A stretch of 64,000 nucleotides of DNA, taken from assembly GCF_017876115.1 (NCBI RefSeq), contig NZ_JAGINO010000002.1, positions 372,001 through 436,000 on the forward strand, in the 5' to 3' direction. Position 1 is the first letter of the stretch, and each line of letters opens with the position of its first letter. Shown one piece after another: positions 27,919 to 36,715 of this stretch. Position numbers and translations under genes: made by a program. The notes under the pieces were generated by a model. That model was not told where the DNA came from, ran no database searches, and saw only the letters and a list, made by a program, of their open reading frames with translations. This stretch comes from Azospirillum picis (GTDB taxonomy: Bacteria; Pseudomonadota; Alphaproteobacteria; Azospirillales; Azospirillaceae).

Positions 27919-28608
27919 TCAGTGGCGCGGCCGGGCGGTATCCTCGGGCGCATCGCCGTCGTCGACGGGCTGGCCGTACTTCATCCGCCGCATCTTCTCG
28001 GCCACCCGCGCGATCTCCTCCGGCGGCAGGATCACCGGCTCGCCGAACTGCTGGGCGTAGAGATACTGGCGGGCCAGCGTCTCCACCTCAACCGCCAGGG
28101 CGAGCGCCTGGCCAACGCCGACGCCGAGCACGATCATGCCATGATTGGCGAGCAGGCAGGCCAGCCGTCCGTCCAGCGCCGCCAGCGCATGGTCGGACAG
28201 CTCCTGGGTGCCGAAGGTGGCATAGGAGGCGCAACGGATCGACTCGCCGCCGGCCAGCGCCACCATGTAGTGGAAGGCCGGGATGCCGCGGCCATGCACG
28301 GCCAGTGCGGTGGCGAAGGTGGGATGGGCATGCAGCACGACCGAGACGTCGGGCCGCGCCCGCAGGATGTCGCGATGGATGCGCCATTCCGAGGAGGGCC
28401 GGCGGTCGCCGAGATAGGTGCCGTCGAAGCCCATCTCGACGATGTCGGCGGGCGTCATGGCGTCGTAGGCCATGCTGGTCGGCGTGACCAGGAAGCCGTC
28501 CCCGGCCCGGTGCGACAGGTTGCCCGACATGCCCTGGTTGATGCCCAGCCGGTTCATGGCGAGGCAGCCGTCGATCACGGCCTGGCGTTCGGCTGGATGG
28601 GAGACCAT
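27919..28608 (-). CDS. Class II aldolase/adducin family protein
   Basis: A 229-aa zinc-dependent aldolase-like protein. The phosphate-binding GMSGNLSHR, the catalytic Glu in SSEWRIHRDI, the zinc pair HAHP and a third His in ANHGMIVLG match L-fuculose-1-phosphate aldolase and ribulose-5-phosphate epimerase relatives. The true substrate is unknown. I chose ATG 28608 (MVSHPAERQ). It follows the formate dehydrogenase cytochrome gene on the same strand, separated by a family A repeat, so cotranscription is uncertain. Confidence 0.84.
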   Translation of the reverse strand: MVSHPAERQAVIDGCLAMNRLGINQGMSGNLSHRAGDGFLVTPTSMAYDAMTPADIVEMGFDGTYLGDRRPSSEWRIHRDILRARPDVSVVLHAHPTFATALAVHGRGIPAFHYMVALAGGESIRCASYATFGTQELSDHALAALDGRLACLLANHGMIVLGVGVGQALALAVEVETLARQYLYAQQFGEPVILPPEEIARVAEKMRRMKYGQPVDDGDAPEDTARPRH

Positions 28609-28683
28609 GGGGTCGCTTCCGGGATGGTGGACGCCGCCAGGGGGCCACAGGGCCGGGTGGGGCGTCAAGGCGGATGCGGGACC

Positions 28684-28760
28684 AATCCCCCCTCTCTAGC
28701 CCTCCCCCGCTTTGCGGGAGAGGGGACTGCCGCCGCACCCCGACAAAGCTCCTGCCCCCT
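28684..28760. repeat. Family A palindromic repeat, copy 2 (half)
   Basis: One hairpin, CCCTCCCCCGC TTT GCGGGAGAGGG, followed by GACTGCCGCCGC and CCGACAAAGCTCC. It matches the left half and core of copy 3 near 34.9 kb. It lies between the FDH cytochrome stop and the aldolase start. Confidence 0.75.
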
Positions 28761-29835
28761 ACTCCGCCGGCGTCCCGTGATGATGACCGGGCTTTTCGCC
28801 GGTGACCTCCTCGACCCACAGCGAATGGTGCTCGCGCGCCCATTGCAGTTCGACCTGACCGTCGCCCATCGCGGCGAAGGCGCCCTCCATGCCGATGGAG
28901 CCGATGTAGATGTGCGCCAGGATGATGGCGATCATCACGATGGCGATGGCGGCATGGGCGAGCTGGTAGAGCTGCATCTCCTCCAGCGTGGCGAAGCTGA
29001 AGGGGAAGACGAGCTGCACCCCGGTGAAGCCCAGCGCCGCGCCGCCGACGACGGTCGACCAGAAGATGATCTTCTGGCCGCCGTTGAACTTGTGCGCCGG
29101 CGGGTGGACGCCCTTGGAGAACAGGCCGCCGGCCTTCAGGAACCAGGTCAGGTCGTGCCGGCTGGGGATGTTGTGCCCGACCCACAGCACGAAGGTCAGC
29201 ACCACCCCGAGGATGAAGGCGAAGCCGAGGAAATTGTGCGCCAGCTTGCCGTAATGGGTGAGCGCGGCGAAGGGTTGCGGCCCGATCAGCGGCAGCAGCG
29301 TGTGCCGGCCGTAGAGCAGGTTCAGCCCCGACACCGCCAGCACGACGAAGCTGCCGGCCGTCAGCCAGTGCACGCCGCGCTCGAAGGCGTTGAAGCGCTG
29401 GATGGTGCGGCCGGTCTTGCGGCCGTCGATGCGGATGCGCCCGCGCACCAGGAAGAACAGCGCCAGCAGCGCCAGGATGCCGCCGAGCGCCCAGACGCCG
29501 TAGTCGCTGAGCGGGCCATTGCGCACGGCACGCCACGCCTCGCCCTCCGACTGGATCAGCACGCCGGCTTGCCGGTTGGGGATGGAGACGGTGCCCCGCT
29601 CGCCCAGCCGGATGCCGTGCCAGGTCTCGCCCCTGCTCTGCCCCGGGATCTGGGTCGGCACCGGCGGCGCGTCCCGATCCATTGGCCGATCCATTGGCCG
29701 GTCCACCTGCAGGTCGGCCTGCGGTGCCGCCTCGTTGCCCAGCCGGATGTTCGGCTGGGCGGCGGCCGGCAGCGCCGCGCCACCGGCGACGGCGGCCAGC
29801 ACCAGGGCGGCCAGAATGGTCCTCAGACCTGCCAT
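28759..29835 (-). CDS. fdoI: Formate dehydrogenase cytochrome b subunit (gamma)
   Basis: A 358-aa membrane cytochrome b556 that takes electrons from the beta subunit and passes them to quinone. A signal peptide (about 1-26) and a periplasmic N-terminal extension of about 80 residues precede a first helix (about 110-130) and the four-helix core. Heme-ligand His candidates are in FNAFERGVHWLTAG, HYGKLAHNFLGF and LAHAAIAIV / LAHIYIGS. The extension, including a DRPMDRPMDRD repeat, is longer than in E. coli FdnI (about 217 aa) but common in alphaproteobacterial forms. Confidence 0.9.
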   Translation of the reverse strand: MAGLRTILAALVLAAVAGGAALPAAAQPNIRLGNEAAPQADLQVDRPMDRPMDRDAPPVPTQIPGQSRGETWHGIRLGERGTVSIPNRQAGVLIQSEGEAWRAVRNGPLSDYGVWALGGILALLALFFLVRGRIRIDGRKTGRTIQRFNAFERGVHWLTAGSFVVLAVSGLNLLYGRHTLLPLIGPQPFAALTHYGKLAHNFLGFAFILGVVLTFVLWVGHNIPSRHDLTWFLKAGGLFSKGVHPPAHKFNGGQKIIFWSTVVGGAALGFTGVQLVFPFSFATLEEMQLYQLAHAAIAIVMIAIILAHIYIGSIGMEGAFAAMGDGQVELQWAREHHSLWVEEVTGEKPGHHHGTPAE

Positions 29836-29851
29836 GCTCCTGCCTCCCCCC

Positions 29852-30049
29852 TCAGACGCGCTGGCGGGCGGTGCGCTGCTGCAGCGCCCGCACCTGCTCG
29901 GGCGTCAGCGGCGTGTCCGCCGCCCCCTGGTAGACACCCTTGTCCAGATGGACCGGGCGCGGCGCCCCATCCTCCTGGCAGGCCGACAGCAGGGCGAGCA
30001 GCCCCATGGCCGCCCCGAGCCGCGGCAGCACGCTGCGGTTCACCGTCAC
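29852..30049 (-). CDS. Tiny lipoprotein inside the formate dehydrogenase operon
   Basis: A 65-aa product starting at GTG 30049, which overlaps the beta-subunit stop as GTGA. The N terminus ends in the lipobox LLSAC (residues 20-24, lipidated C24), so the mature peptide is about 42 residues (QEDGAPRPVHLDKGVYQG, then TPLTPEQVRALQQR). It lies between fdoH and fdoI, with 16 nt to the fdoI start. I do not recognise a family. Its position suggests a small accessory or assembly lipoprotein of the periplasmic enzyme. Confidence 0.72.
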   Translation of the reverse strand: MTVNRSVLPRLGAAMGLLALLSACQEDGAPRPVHLDKGVYQGAADTPLTPEQVRALQQRTARQRV

Positions 30050-30726
30050 AGCCCCTGCTTTTGCAGCGGCGCCGTCCCCGGCGCGCCGCCGGTCCCCTGG
30101 AAGACGGCACCGCCGGGCTGGCCGCGGTCGGCCGGCTCGCCCTTCGTCTGGTAGGCGGTGCCCCAGCCCCAGGCGCCGGAGCCGAAACCGCGGGCGACGA
30201 CGCGCTCGCGGTAGATGTCCGACACCTTGTCGGCGTCGCCGGCCAGCAGCGCCTTGGTCGAGCACATCTCGGCGCAGAGCGGCAGCTTGCCTTCGGCCAG
30301 ACGGTTGCGGCCGTACTTCCTGAACTCGGCCTCCGAATTGTCGGCCTCGGGGCCGCCGGAGCAGAAGGTGCATTTGTCCATCTTGCCGCGGCTGCCGAAA
30401 TTGCCGGCCTGCGGATATTGCGGCGCGCCGAAGGGACAGGCGTAGAAGCAATAGCCGCAGCCGATGCACAGATCCTTGTTGTGCAGGACCACGCCCTCGG
30501 CCGTCTGGTAGAAGCAGTCGACCGGGCAGACCGCCTTGCAGGGCGCGTCGGAGCAGTGCATGCAGGCGACCGAGATCGTCCGCTCGCCGGGCTTGCCGTC
30601 GTTGATGGTCACCACCCGGCGGCGGTTGATGCCCCAGGGGATCTCATGCTCGTTCTTGCAGGCGGTCACGCAGGCGTTGCACTCGATGCAGCGCTCGGCG
30701 TCGCACAGGAATTTCATCCGGGCCAT
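30046..30726 (-). CDS. fdoH: Formate dehydrogenase iron-sulfur subunit (beta)
   Basis: A 226-aa protein with four ferredoxin-type Cys sets: CIECNACVTAC, CMHCSDAPCKAVC, CIGCGYCFYAC and CTFC...CAEMC. It relays electrons from the catalytic subunit to the cytochrome. E. coli FdnH is about 294 aa with a C-terminal anchor helix; this protein is shorter and has no membrane segment, so it should be held by the other subunits. It starts 19 nt after the alpha gene stop. Confidence 0.93.
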   Translation of the reverse strand: MARMKFLCDAERCIECNACVTACKNEHEIPWGINRRRVVTINDGKPGERTISVACMHCSDAPCKAVCPVDCFYQTAEGVVLHNKDLCIGCGYCFYACPFGAPQYPQAGNFGSRGKMDKCTFCSGGPEADNSEAEFRKYGRNRLAEGKLPLCAEMCSTKALLAGDADKVSDIYRERVVARGFGSGAWGWGTAYQTKGEPADRGQPGGAVFQGTGGAPGTAPLQKQGL

Positions 30727-30744
30727 GGTTCGAACTCCCGCGCG

Positions 30745-33642
30745 TCAGGCCGCCTCGATGCGGCATAGGGTGGTCTTGGTTTCCTGCATCTGGGTCACGG
30801 AGTCGTAGCCGTAGGTCGTCGCCGTGTTGGCCGCCTCGCCCAGGACGATCGGGTCGGCGCCGGCCGGGTACTTGGACCGCAGATCCTGGCCCTGGTACAT
30901 GCCGCCGAAATGAAAGGGCATGAAGGCCACGCCGCGGCCGACCCGCTCGGTCAGCATCGCCTTGACCTTTACCCGGCCCTTCTCCGGCCCCTCGACCCAC
31001 ACCATCTGGCCGTCCTTGACGCCGGCGTTGTGGGCGTCGAAGGGGTTGAGCTCGACGAACATCTCCTGCTGCAGCTCGGCCAGCCAGGGGTTGGAGCGCG
31101 TCTCGTCGCCGCCGCCCTCATACTCGACCAAGCGGCCGGAGGTGAGGATGATCGGGTACTCCTTGGAGACGTCGCGGTCCTGGATCGACTTGTAGAGCGT
31201 CGGCACGCGCCAGGACTTGGTGTCCTTGTAGGTCGGGTAGCTGGCGACGAGGTCGCGGCGCGGGGTGTAGAGCGGCTCGCGGTGGATCGGAACCGGGTCG
31301 GGGAAGTTCCAGGCGACGCAGCGCGCCTTGGCGTTGCCCGGCGGGTTCAGGCCGTGCCTGATCGCCACGCGCTGGATGCCGCCGGAGAGGTCGGTGGTCC
31401 AGGAAACGGCACCGACCTTGTCGCCGCCGATCTGCTGGATGACCGCCAGTTCCTCGGCCGTCAGGTCCTTGTCGAAGCCCAGCTTCTGGAGCATCGCCAT
31501 GGTGACCTCGGGATAGCCGTCGCGGATCTCCGAGCCTTGCGGGTAGGAGCCCTCGGCCAGCAGCGTCACGCCGTTGCGCTCGACGCCGAAGCGGGCGCGG
31601 AAGGCGCCGCCGCCCTCGGCCACCGGCAGCGACGGGTCGTAGAGGTTGGCGGTGCCGGGATGCTTCATCTCCGGCGTACCCCAGCAGGGCCAGGGCAGGC
31701 CGAAATAGTCGCCGTCGCACGGGCCGCCGACGGCCCGCAGCGTGGTGCGGTCGAAGGTCGCCTGGTGCTGCATGTGCAGCTTCAGGCGCTCCGGCGACTG
31801 GCCGGTGTAGCCGACCGCCCACATGCCGCGGTTCCACTCGCGGGTCAGATCCTCGATCACCGGCTCGTTGCCGTTGAGCTTGACGCCGTTGAGCATCTCC
31901 TCGGCGAAGCCGAACTTCTTCGCGAAGAGATACATGATCTCGTGGTCGGGTTTGGATTCGAACAGCGGCTCGACGATCTTCTCGCGCCACTGGACCGAGC
32001 GGTTCGACGCGGTGGCAGAGCCCGAGGTTTCGAACTGGGTCGCCGCCGGCAGCAGGTAGAAGTCGTTCTTGCGGTCCGGCAGCACCGCCGTCATCGTCGG
32101 ATAGGGGTCGACGACGACCAGCAGTTCCAGCGTCTCCATCGCCTTCTTCATGTCGGGCAGGCGGACCTGGCTGTTGGGCGCGTGGCCCCAGAAGACCATG
32201 CCCTTCACCGGGTTGGGCTGGTCCATGTTCTCCTTGGCTTCCAGGACGCCGTCGAACCAGCGCGACACCGGGATGCCGGTGCGCTCCATCAGCTCCTTGG
32301 AGCCGAAGCGCTTCAGCAGGCTGTCGTAGGGAACGTTCCAGACGCGGGCCCAGTGGCGCCAGGCGCCCTCGGCCAGCCCGTAATAGCCGGGCAGGCTGTC
32401 GGAGGTGACGCCGAAGTCGGTGGCGCCCTGCACGTTGTCGTGGCCGCGGAAGATGTTGGTGCCGCCGCCGGACATGCCGATGTTGCCGAGCGCCAGTTGC
32501 AGCACGCAGTAGGCGCGGGTGTTGTTGTTGCCGATGTGGTGCTGCGTGCCGCCCATGCACCAGACCAGCGTGCCGGGACGGTTGGAGGCCAGCGTGCGGG
32601 CGACGCGCTTCAACTGCGAGCCCGGAACGCCGGTGACGCGCTCGACCTCCTCGGGCGTCCATTTGGCGACCTCGGCACGGATCTCGTCCATGCCGTAGAC
32701 GCGCTTGGCGATGTAGTCCTTGTCCTCCCAGCCGTTCTCGAAGACGTGCCAGAGGATGCCCCAGACCAGCGCCACGTCGGTGCCGGGACGGAAGCGGATG
32801 TATTCGTCGGCGTGGGCGGCGGTGCGGGTGAAGCGCGGGTCGGCGACGATCAGCGGCGCGTTGTTCTGCTCCTTCGCCTTCAGCACATGCATCATGGCGA
32901 CGGGATGCGCCTCGGCGGCGTTGGAGCCGATGAAGAACAGCGCCCGCGACTTCTGGATGTCGTTGTAGCTGTTCGTCATGGCGCCATAGCCCCAGACGTT
33001 CGCAACGCCGGCCACGGTGGTGGAGTGGCAGATGCGCGCCTGGTGGTCGACGTTGTTGGTGCCCCAGAAGGCGGCGAACTTGCGGAACAGGTAGGCCTGC
33101 TCGTTGCTGTGCTTGGCCGAGCCGAGCCAGAACACCGAATCCGGCCCGGATTTCTCGCGGATCGCCAGCAGCTTGTTGCCGACCTCGTCGATCGCCTGGT
33201 CCCAGGAAATCCGGGTCCACTTGCCGTCGACCATCTTCATCGGATAGCGCAGGCGGCGCTCGCCATGGGCATGCTCGCGCACCGAGGCGCCCTTGGCGCA
33301 GTGCGAGCCCAGGTTGATCGGGCTGTCGAAGGCGGGCTCCTGCCCGATCCAGACGCCGTTCTGCACCTCGGCGACCACCGTGCAGCCGACCGAGCAGTGG
33401 GTGCAGACCGACTTGACCTGCCTGACCGGGGCACCGGCCGCCGCCGCCGTGGCGGCCTCCGCCTTCTTCACCATGCCGAAGGGCATGGTGGAGGCGAGCG
33501 CCGCGCCGCCGGCGGCGATGCCGGACGCGCGCAGGAAGGCGCGACGGTCGACCGTCAATCCCGTGGCGGTGGCCAGCGTCTGCGTGAGCGCGCGGGTGAG
33601 ATGGCGGCCGCCGGAGGTGGCCGAGCTCTTCTTGATCAGCAT
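30745..33642 (-). CDS. fdoG: Formate dehydrogenase catalytic subunit (alpha), Cys form
   Basis: A 965-aa molybdopterin (Mo or W) oxidoreductase oxidising formate to CO2. A TAT signal (DRRAFLRASG, RR at 33-34) sends it to the periplasm. The 4Fe-4S ligands are C80, C83, C87 and C115. The active-site residue usually Sec in E. coli is C205 (RICHST), so no selenocysteine machinery is needed. The C-terminal bis-MGD binding part ends with NTATTYGYDSVTQMQE. The neighbouring tungstate transporter and mobA/moaA/fdhD genes fit its cofactor needs. Confidence 0.95.
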   Translation of the reverse strand: MLIKKSSATSGGRHLTRALTQTLATATGLTVDRRAFLRASGIAAGGAALASTMPFGMVKKAEAATAAAAGAPVRQVKSVCTHCSVGCTVVAEVQNGVWIGQEPAFDSPINLGSHCAKGASVREHAHGERRLRYPMKMVDGKWTRISWDQAIDEVGNKLLAIREKSGPDSVFWLGSAKHSNEQAYLFRKFAAFWGTNNVDHQARICHSTTVAGVANVWGYGAMTNSYNDIQKSRALFFIGSNAAEAHPVAMMHVLKAKEQNNAPLIVADPRFTRTAAHADEYIRFRPGTDVALVWGILWHVFENGWEDKDYIAKRVYGMDEIRAEVAKWTPEEVERVTGVPGSQLKRVARTLASNRPGTLVWCMGGTQHHIGNNNTRAYCVLQLALGNIGMSGGGTNIFRGHDNVQGATDFGVTSDSLPGYYGLAEGAWRHWARVWNVPYDSLLKRFGSKELMERTGIPVSRWFDGVLEAKENMDQPNPVKGMVFWGHAPNSQVRLPDMKKAMETLELLVVVDPYPTMTAVLPDRKNDFYLLPAATQFETSGSATASNRSVQWREKIVEPLFESKPDHEIMYLFAKKFGFAEEMLNGVKLNGNEPVIEDLTREWNRGMWAVGYTGQSPERLKLHMQHQATFDRTTLRAVGGPCDGDYFGLPWPCWGTPEMKHPGTANLYDPSLPVAEGGGAFRARFGVERNGVTLLAEGSYPQGSEIRDGYPEVTMAMLQKLGFDKDLTAEELAVIQQIGGDKVGAVSWTTDLSGGIQRVAIRHGLNPPGNAKARCVAWNFPDPVPIHREPLYTPRRDLVASYPTYKDTKSWRVPTLYKSIQDRDVSKEYPIILTSGRLVEYEGGGDETRSNPWLAELQQEMFVELNPFDAHNAGVKDGQMVWVEGPEKGRVKVKAMLTERVGRGVAFMPFHFGGMYQGQDLRSKYPAGADPIVLGEAANTATTYGYDSVTQMQETKTTLCRIEAA

Positions 33643-33655
33643 CGGGGCGTTCCTC

Positions 33656-33898
33656 TTAGAAGCGGCTCACTTCGTAGACCTTCCGCACATGGTCGGTCTC
33701 GCGGTAGCCCGTGGTCTGGGGTTCGGCCGGGGCGGCTTCCGCCTCGGGCACGGCGGCGACGGTGCCGGCGACTGCCGCGCCCAGCGCCCCGGCACCGAGC
33801 CCGGCGACGCGGAACAGGTCGCGCCGGGCCAGGGTCCCGTCCTTGCCGGCCGGGCCCTTGTCTCGTTCATCGTTGGCTTTGACCGCGTTCCGCGTCAT
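33656..33898 (-). CDS. Small TAT-signal protein of the FDH region
   Basis: An 80-aa protein with a twin-arginine signal (ARRDLFRVAGLGAGALG, about 24-40) and a short mature part ending TDHVRKVYEVSRF. It matches the 'formate dehydrogenase region TAT target' type found beside FDH genes. Function is not known; it may escort or cap the enzyme during export. It starts at ATG 33898 and lies 13 nt before fdoG. Confidence 0.84.
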   Translation of the reverse strand: MTRNAVKANDERDKGPAGKDGTLARRDLFRVAGLGAGALGAAVAGTVAAVPEAEAAPAEPQTTGYRETDHVRKVYEVSRF

Positions 33899-33915
33899 GG
33901 CTCCGCTCCTCACCT

Positions 33916-34536
33916 TTACGCCGCAAGGTCGAAGGCGCGCGCCTCGACCGCCAGGAAAGCCCGTCCGACTGCGCCGACCGCCCGGTAGAAGCGGGCCGAC
34001 GGCGAGGTCTCCAAATCCGCGAAGAACCGCCCGGCCCAGGAGCCGACATGGCGGTCGTAAAAGGCCCGCTGCCCGTCCAACCCGACGGCACCGTCGCCGA
34101 ACTCCCCGCCGATCAGGCCGGCCATCATCTCGCACAGGGCGGCGATGTGGTCCTCCGGCTCCGTCACGGTATCGGCGCGCGCGATCCCCAGCCGCGCCAT
34201 GTCGGCGCGCAGGTCGGCCAGCGGCTTTTCGTTGAGGAAGCCGGTCAGGTAGTAGGAGCCGTAGGGCGTGCGCTCGCTGCCGCCGACGCCGATGAACAGG
34301 GTGGTGAACTCATCCTCCACCGCGGCCGGGTCACTGCCGCGCGCCGCCTCGGCGAGCCGGTCGAGGGCGGTACCGAACTCGCCGCCTTCCCCTGCCAGCC
34401 CGCCCAGCGCCGCCAGCAGTCCGGCATCGGGCGCACGCGCCAGCAGGCGCGCCAGCAGCGTGTAGATCTGCGCGCGCAGATGCTCCTCTTCCGCCACGGG
34501 CGGCTGGACATTGTGATCAACGACGGCCCTGGACAC
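33916..34536 (-). CDS. TorD/DmsD-like redox enzyme maturation chaperone
   Basis: A 206-aa all-helical cytosolic chaperone of the TorD family (LRAQIYTLLARLLARAP, DEFTTLFIGVG, YGSYYLTGF, EPEDHIAALCEMM). Such proteins bind TAT signal peptides of molybdoenzymes and hold them until the cofactor is inserted. I chose the GTG at 34536 (VSRAVVDHN), with AGGAG 10 nt upstream; longer readings have a non-homologous leader. It is the first gene of the fdo set, so its client should be FdoG. Confidence 0.86.
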   Translation of the reverse strand: MSRAVVDHNVQPPVAEEEHLRAQIYTLLARLLARAPDAGLLAALGGLAGEGGEFGTALDRLAEAARGSDPAAVEDEFTTLFIGVGGSERTPYGSYYLTGFLNEKPLADLRADMARLGIARADTVTEPEDHIAALCEMMAGLIGGEFGDGAVGLDGQRAFYDRHVGSWAGRFFADLETSPSARFYRAVGAVGRAFLAVEARAFDLAA

Positions 34537-34873
34537 GCGCCGCGAACTCCTCTCGGACACAGGACAAGGGTATCGGCGCCAGCGGATCACCGCGCACCGT
34601 CCGGGCCCCGGCCCTTGGCTTCCTCTTTTGATGCACCTGCGGAAAGCCATTGCCTTTCAGTGGCTTAGCAATGCAGGGCCGGATTATAGAAAAGCCGAAC
34701 ACATCCTTTTGTCAACCAAGGACGTACCCGGAAAGGGGGCCAAGCTAAACTTTATAGTGGCGCTATGCCGACAGCGCCAGAGCGCCCCTTGCTTTTGAAC
34801 GGGTACGGGTTGCTGCGGCGATATGCCGCACTTCTAGGCAGGGTTTGCGGCGAGCTGGACGGGGGGTAGGCGG
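34537..34873. other. Upstream region of the fdo gene set
   Basis: No gene is seen. An AT-rich block carries minus-strand TTGACA (34710-34715) and TATAAT (34683-34688), both perfect hexamers but 21 nt apart, longer than usual. A 7-bp palindrome TGGCGCT/AGCGCCA (34758-34779) lies further upstream. These may form the fdo control region. Confidence 0.4.
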
Positions 34874-34985
34874 GTTGCCCCCTCCTAACCTCCCCCGCTG
34901 GGCGGGGGAGGGACTGCCGCCGAACGCTGACAAAGCTTCTGTCTCCCTCCCCCGCCCAGCGGAGGAGGGTTGGAGTGGGGGTCCG
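34874..34985. repeat. Family A palindromic repeat, copy 3 (full)
   Basis: Two hairpins, CCTCCCCCGCTGGGCGGGGGAGG-type on the left and CCTCCCCCGCCCAGCGGAGGAGG-type on the right, flank GGGACTGCCGCCGAACGCTG and ACAAAGCTTCTG. Flanks CCCCCTCC and GGAGTGGGGG are also inverted. It lies between the DUF3306 gene and the fdo set. Confidence 0.82.
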
Positions 34986-35037
34986 TCCTGGGGCGTCGCC
35001 GTCCATCCGGCACCCGTCCGCAACGCGTTGCGTGCCC

Positions 35038-35592
35038 CTACCCCTCTCCCCGAGGCGCGGGAGGCGGCGGTTGCGGAACGGACGCGTCGGGGGCATCCGC
35101 GACGGCCGCCTCTTCCGCCCTCTGCGCCACCTCGTCGAGATGGTCGAGCTGGTCGATGAAGCCCTTGCCGACGCGGTAGAGCGTCTTCACCGGGTCGTTG
35201 CCGGTGAACAGGCTGGCATAGTCGTCGGCATAGTCCTTCAGCCCGTCGTCGTTCGCATAGACCGGATCGGAGGTCCACAGCTTGCGCAGGGCCTGGCGGT
35301 GCAGGTCCTCAGGCACCTCGGCGCGCAGGAAGGGCGTGAAGTCGGAGGCGCCGGTCAGCTCCTCGACCGGCGGCAGGTCCTTCAGCGGATCGTCTTGCGG
35401 CGCCTCTTCGACCGCCGCCTCCGGCGGCAGCGCGGCGGCGGGATCGGCCGGCACCGGAAGCGCGGCCTCCACGGGCATTTCCGCCGGAGGCGGCGCGACG
35501 GGGGCGTCCGGCTTCGGCTCGGCCTCCGGCTTCGGCTCGACTGTGGTGCGCTTCAGGCGCGACCAGCGGGACAGGAAGGCCTCGCCGCTCAC
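35038..35592 (-). CDS. DUF3306 protein of the FDH maturation cluster
   Basis: A 184-aa protein starting at GTG. The N-terminal MSGEAFLSRWSRLKR is typical of DUF3306, followed by a long Pro/Ala/Glu linker and a conserved block (DFTPFLRAEVPEDLHRQALRKLW broken by position: about 85-108; then SDPVYANDDGLKDYADDY). DUF3306 genes usually sit with DUF3305 and FDH genes, so an assembly role is likely but unproven. The start overlaps the DUF3305 stop as GTGA, which shows coupling. Confidence 0.85.
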   Translation of the reverse strand: MSGEAFLSRWSRLKRTTVEPKPEAEPKPDAPVAPPPAEMPVEAALPVPADPAAALPPEAAVEEAPQDDPLKDLPPVEELTGASDFTPFLRAEVPEDLHRQALRKLWTSDPVYANDDGLKDYADDYASLFTGNDPVKTLYRVGKGFIDQLDHLDEVAQRAEEAAVADAPDASVPQPPPPAPRGEG

Positions 35593-36083
35593 GGCCGCCG
35601 GTCCTCCTTCTCGAAATGGCGGGTGCGTTCGCGCTTTTGGAAGGGCACGTCGACATGGTGCTGCTCGACGAAGTCGCGGACCAGCGCGATCACCTCCGGC
35701 GGCATGGGCACGGTGTCCACCACGTCGGTGCCGACCTGATAGCCCTCGCCCTCATGGGCCGACGCGGTGACGACGCAAGGCTCCAGCGCCTCGCCGTCGG
35801 CACCCGGGCGCATCACCACCCACAGGCGCGGCGGATCCTGCGACAGGTTCAGGCGGTAGCCCTCGGTGTCGCTGCGGAACAGCTCCAGCGTCAGGGTGGC
35901 GGCATGGCTGCGCGACCAGCCCTCTCCCTCCATCAGCAGGCGGCCGGGCGGTTCCACCGGACCGGCGCCGGGAATGACCGACACCGGCCGCCAGCTCCAG
36001 TCCGCCCAGGGAGTGGCGCCGCGCCGGCGCTCCACCACGATGCCGAGCGCCATCGTCTCGATACGGTTGAGGGGTACCGTCAT
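35589..36083 (-). CDS. DUF3305 protein of the FDH maturation cluster
   Basis: A 164-aa protein with the DUF3305 pattern: MALGIVVERRRGATPWADW near the N terminus, WSWRPVSVIPG, then LTLELFRSDTEGYRLNLSQ and PRLWVVMR. Function unknown; the family travels with DUF3306 and formate dehydrogenase genes. Its ATG overlaps the mobA stop (ATGA), so fdhD, mobA, DUF3305 and DUF3306 form a tightly packed operon. Confidence 0.86.
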   Translation of the reverse strand: MTVPLNRIETMALGIVVERRRGATPWADWSWRPVSVIPGAGPVEPPGRLLMEGEGWSRSHAATLTLELFRSDTEGYRLNLSQDPPRLWVVMRPGADGEALEPCVVTASAHEGEGYQVGTDVVDTVPMPPEVIALVRDFVEQHHVDVPFQKRERTRHFEKEDRRP

Positions 36084-36715
36084 GACGCCAGTCCTTGCTC
36101 CAGCAGACGTTCCGCCTCGGCCAGATCCTCCGGCCGGTTGGTGTTGAAGAAGGGGTCGACCGGTTCCACCGCGAAATCGGCGACCGCCAGCCGGTGGCGC
36201 GCGGTCCAGACGTCGACCTTGCGCATGTCCTCCTCCAGCATGGCACGGCGCAGGTCGCCGGCCAGCCGGACCGGCCACAGGCCGAACACCGGATGGACCT
36301 GGCCGCCTGAGCGGGCGCAGGCGAGGTCGGCGCCCTCACGCTCCACCGCCGCGGCCATGCGGGCGACGAGATCCGCCGGGATGAAGGGAGCGTCGGTGGC
36401 GAAGCTGGCCATCCAGTCGATCCCCGGCGCCTGGTCCCGCACCCACTCCAGGCCGGTCAGCACGCCGGCGAGGGGGCCGGCGAACCCCTCCACCACGTCG
36501 GCCGCCACCGGCAGGCCGAAGGCGGCGAAGCGGGCCGGGTCGCCGTTGGCGTTCAGCACCAGCGGCCCGACCTGCGGCCGGACGGTGGCGACGATCCGCT
36601 CCAGGATGCTGCGCCCGCCGAGCAGGCGCAGGCTCTTGTCGCCGCCGCCCATCCGGCGCGACAGGCCGCCGGCCAGCAGGACCCCTGCGATCTCACCGGC
36701 TGTTTCAGTCGTCAT
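36080..36715 (-). CDS. mobA: Molybdenum cofactor guanylyltransferase
   Basis: A 211-aa nucleotidyltransferase that adds GMP to molybdopterin, giving the bis-MGD cofactor used by FDH. The GTP-binding signature VLLAGGLSRRMGGGDKSL is near the N terminus, with ATDAPFIP and NTNRPEDL later. I chose ATG 36715 (MTTETAGE), which has AGGGAA upstream and overlaps fdhD by only 11 nt; an ATG at 36736 is possible. Confidence 0.92.
   Translation of the reverse strand: MTTETAGEIAGVLLAGGLSRRMGGGDKSLRLLGGRSILERIVATVRPQVGPLVLNANGDPARFAAFGLPVAADVVEGFAGPLAGVLTGLEWVRDQAPGIDWMASFATDAPFIPADLVARMAAAVEREGADLACARSGGQVHPVFGLWPVRLAGDLRRAMLEEDMRKVDVWTARHRLAVADFAVEPVDPFFNTNRPEDLAEAERLLEQGLAS

Noticed and set aside
25678-30768. 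A 1696-residue plus-strand open frame
   Set aside because: It is the out-of-frame shadow of the sensor kinase and the antisense of aldolase and FDH genes. Its composition (Arg/Gly/Ala/His-rich) and lack of domains mark it as a GC-rich artefact.
30745-33642. Selenocysteine-containing formate dehydrogenase
   Set aside because: The active-site codon is Cys (RICHST) and no in-frame TGA is present, so no Sec is needed.
30910-33882. A 990-residue plus-strand open frame
   Set aside because: Antisense to the well-supported FDH alpha gene, with no motif of its own.
34683-34715. TTGACA and TATAAT on the minus strand as a definite fdo promoter
   Set aside because: Both hexamers are perfect but the spacer is 21 nt, too long for confident sigma-70 use. 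It is mentioned only as a possibility.
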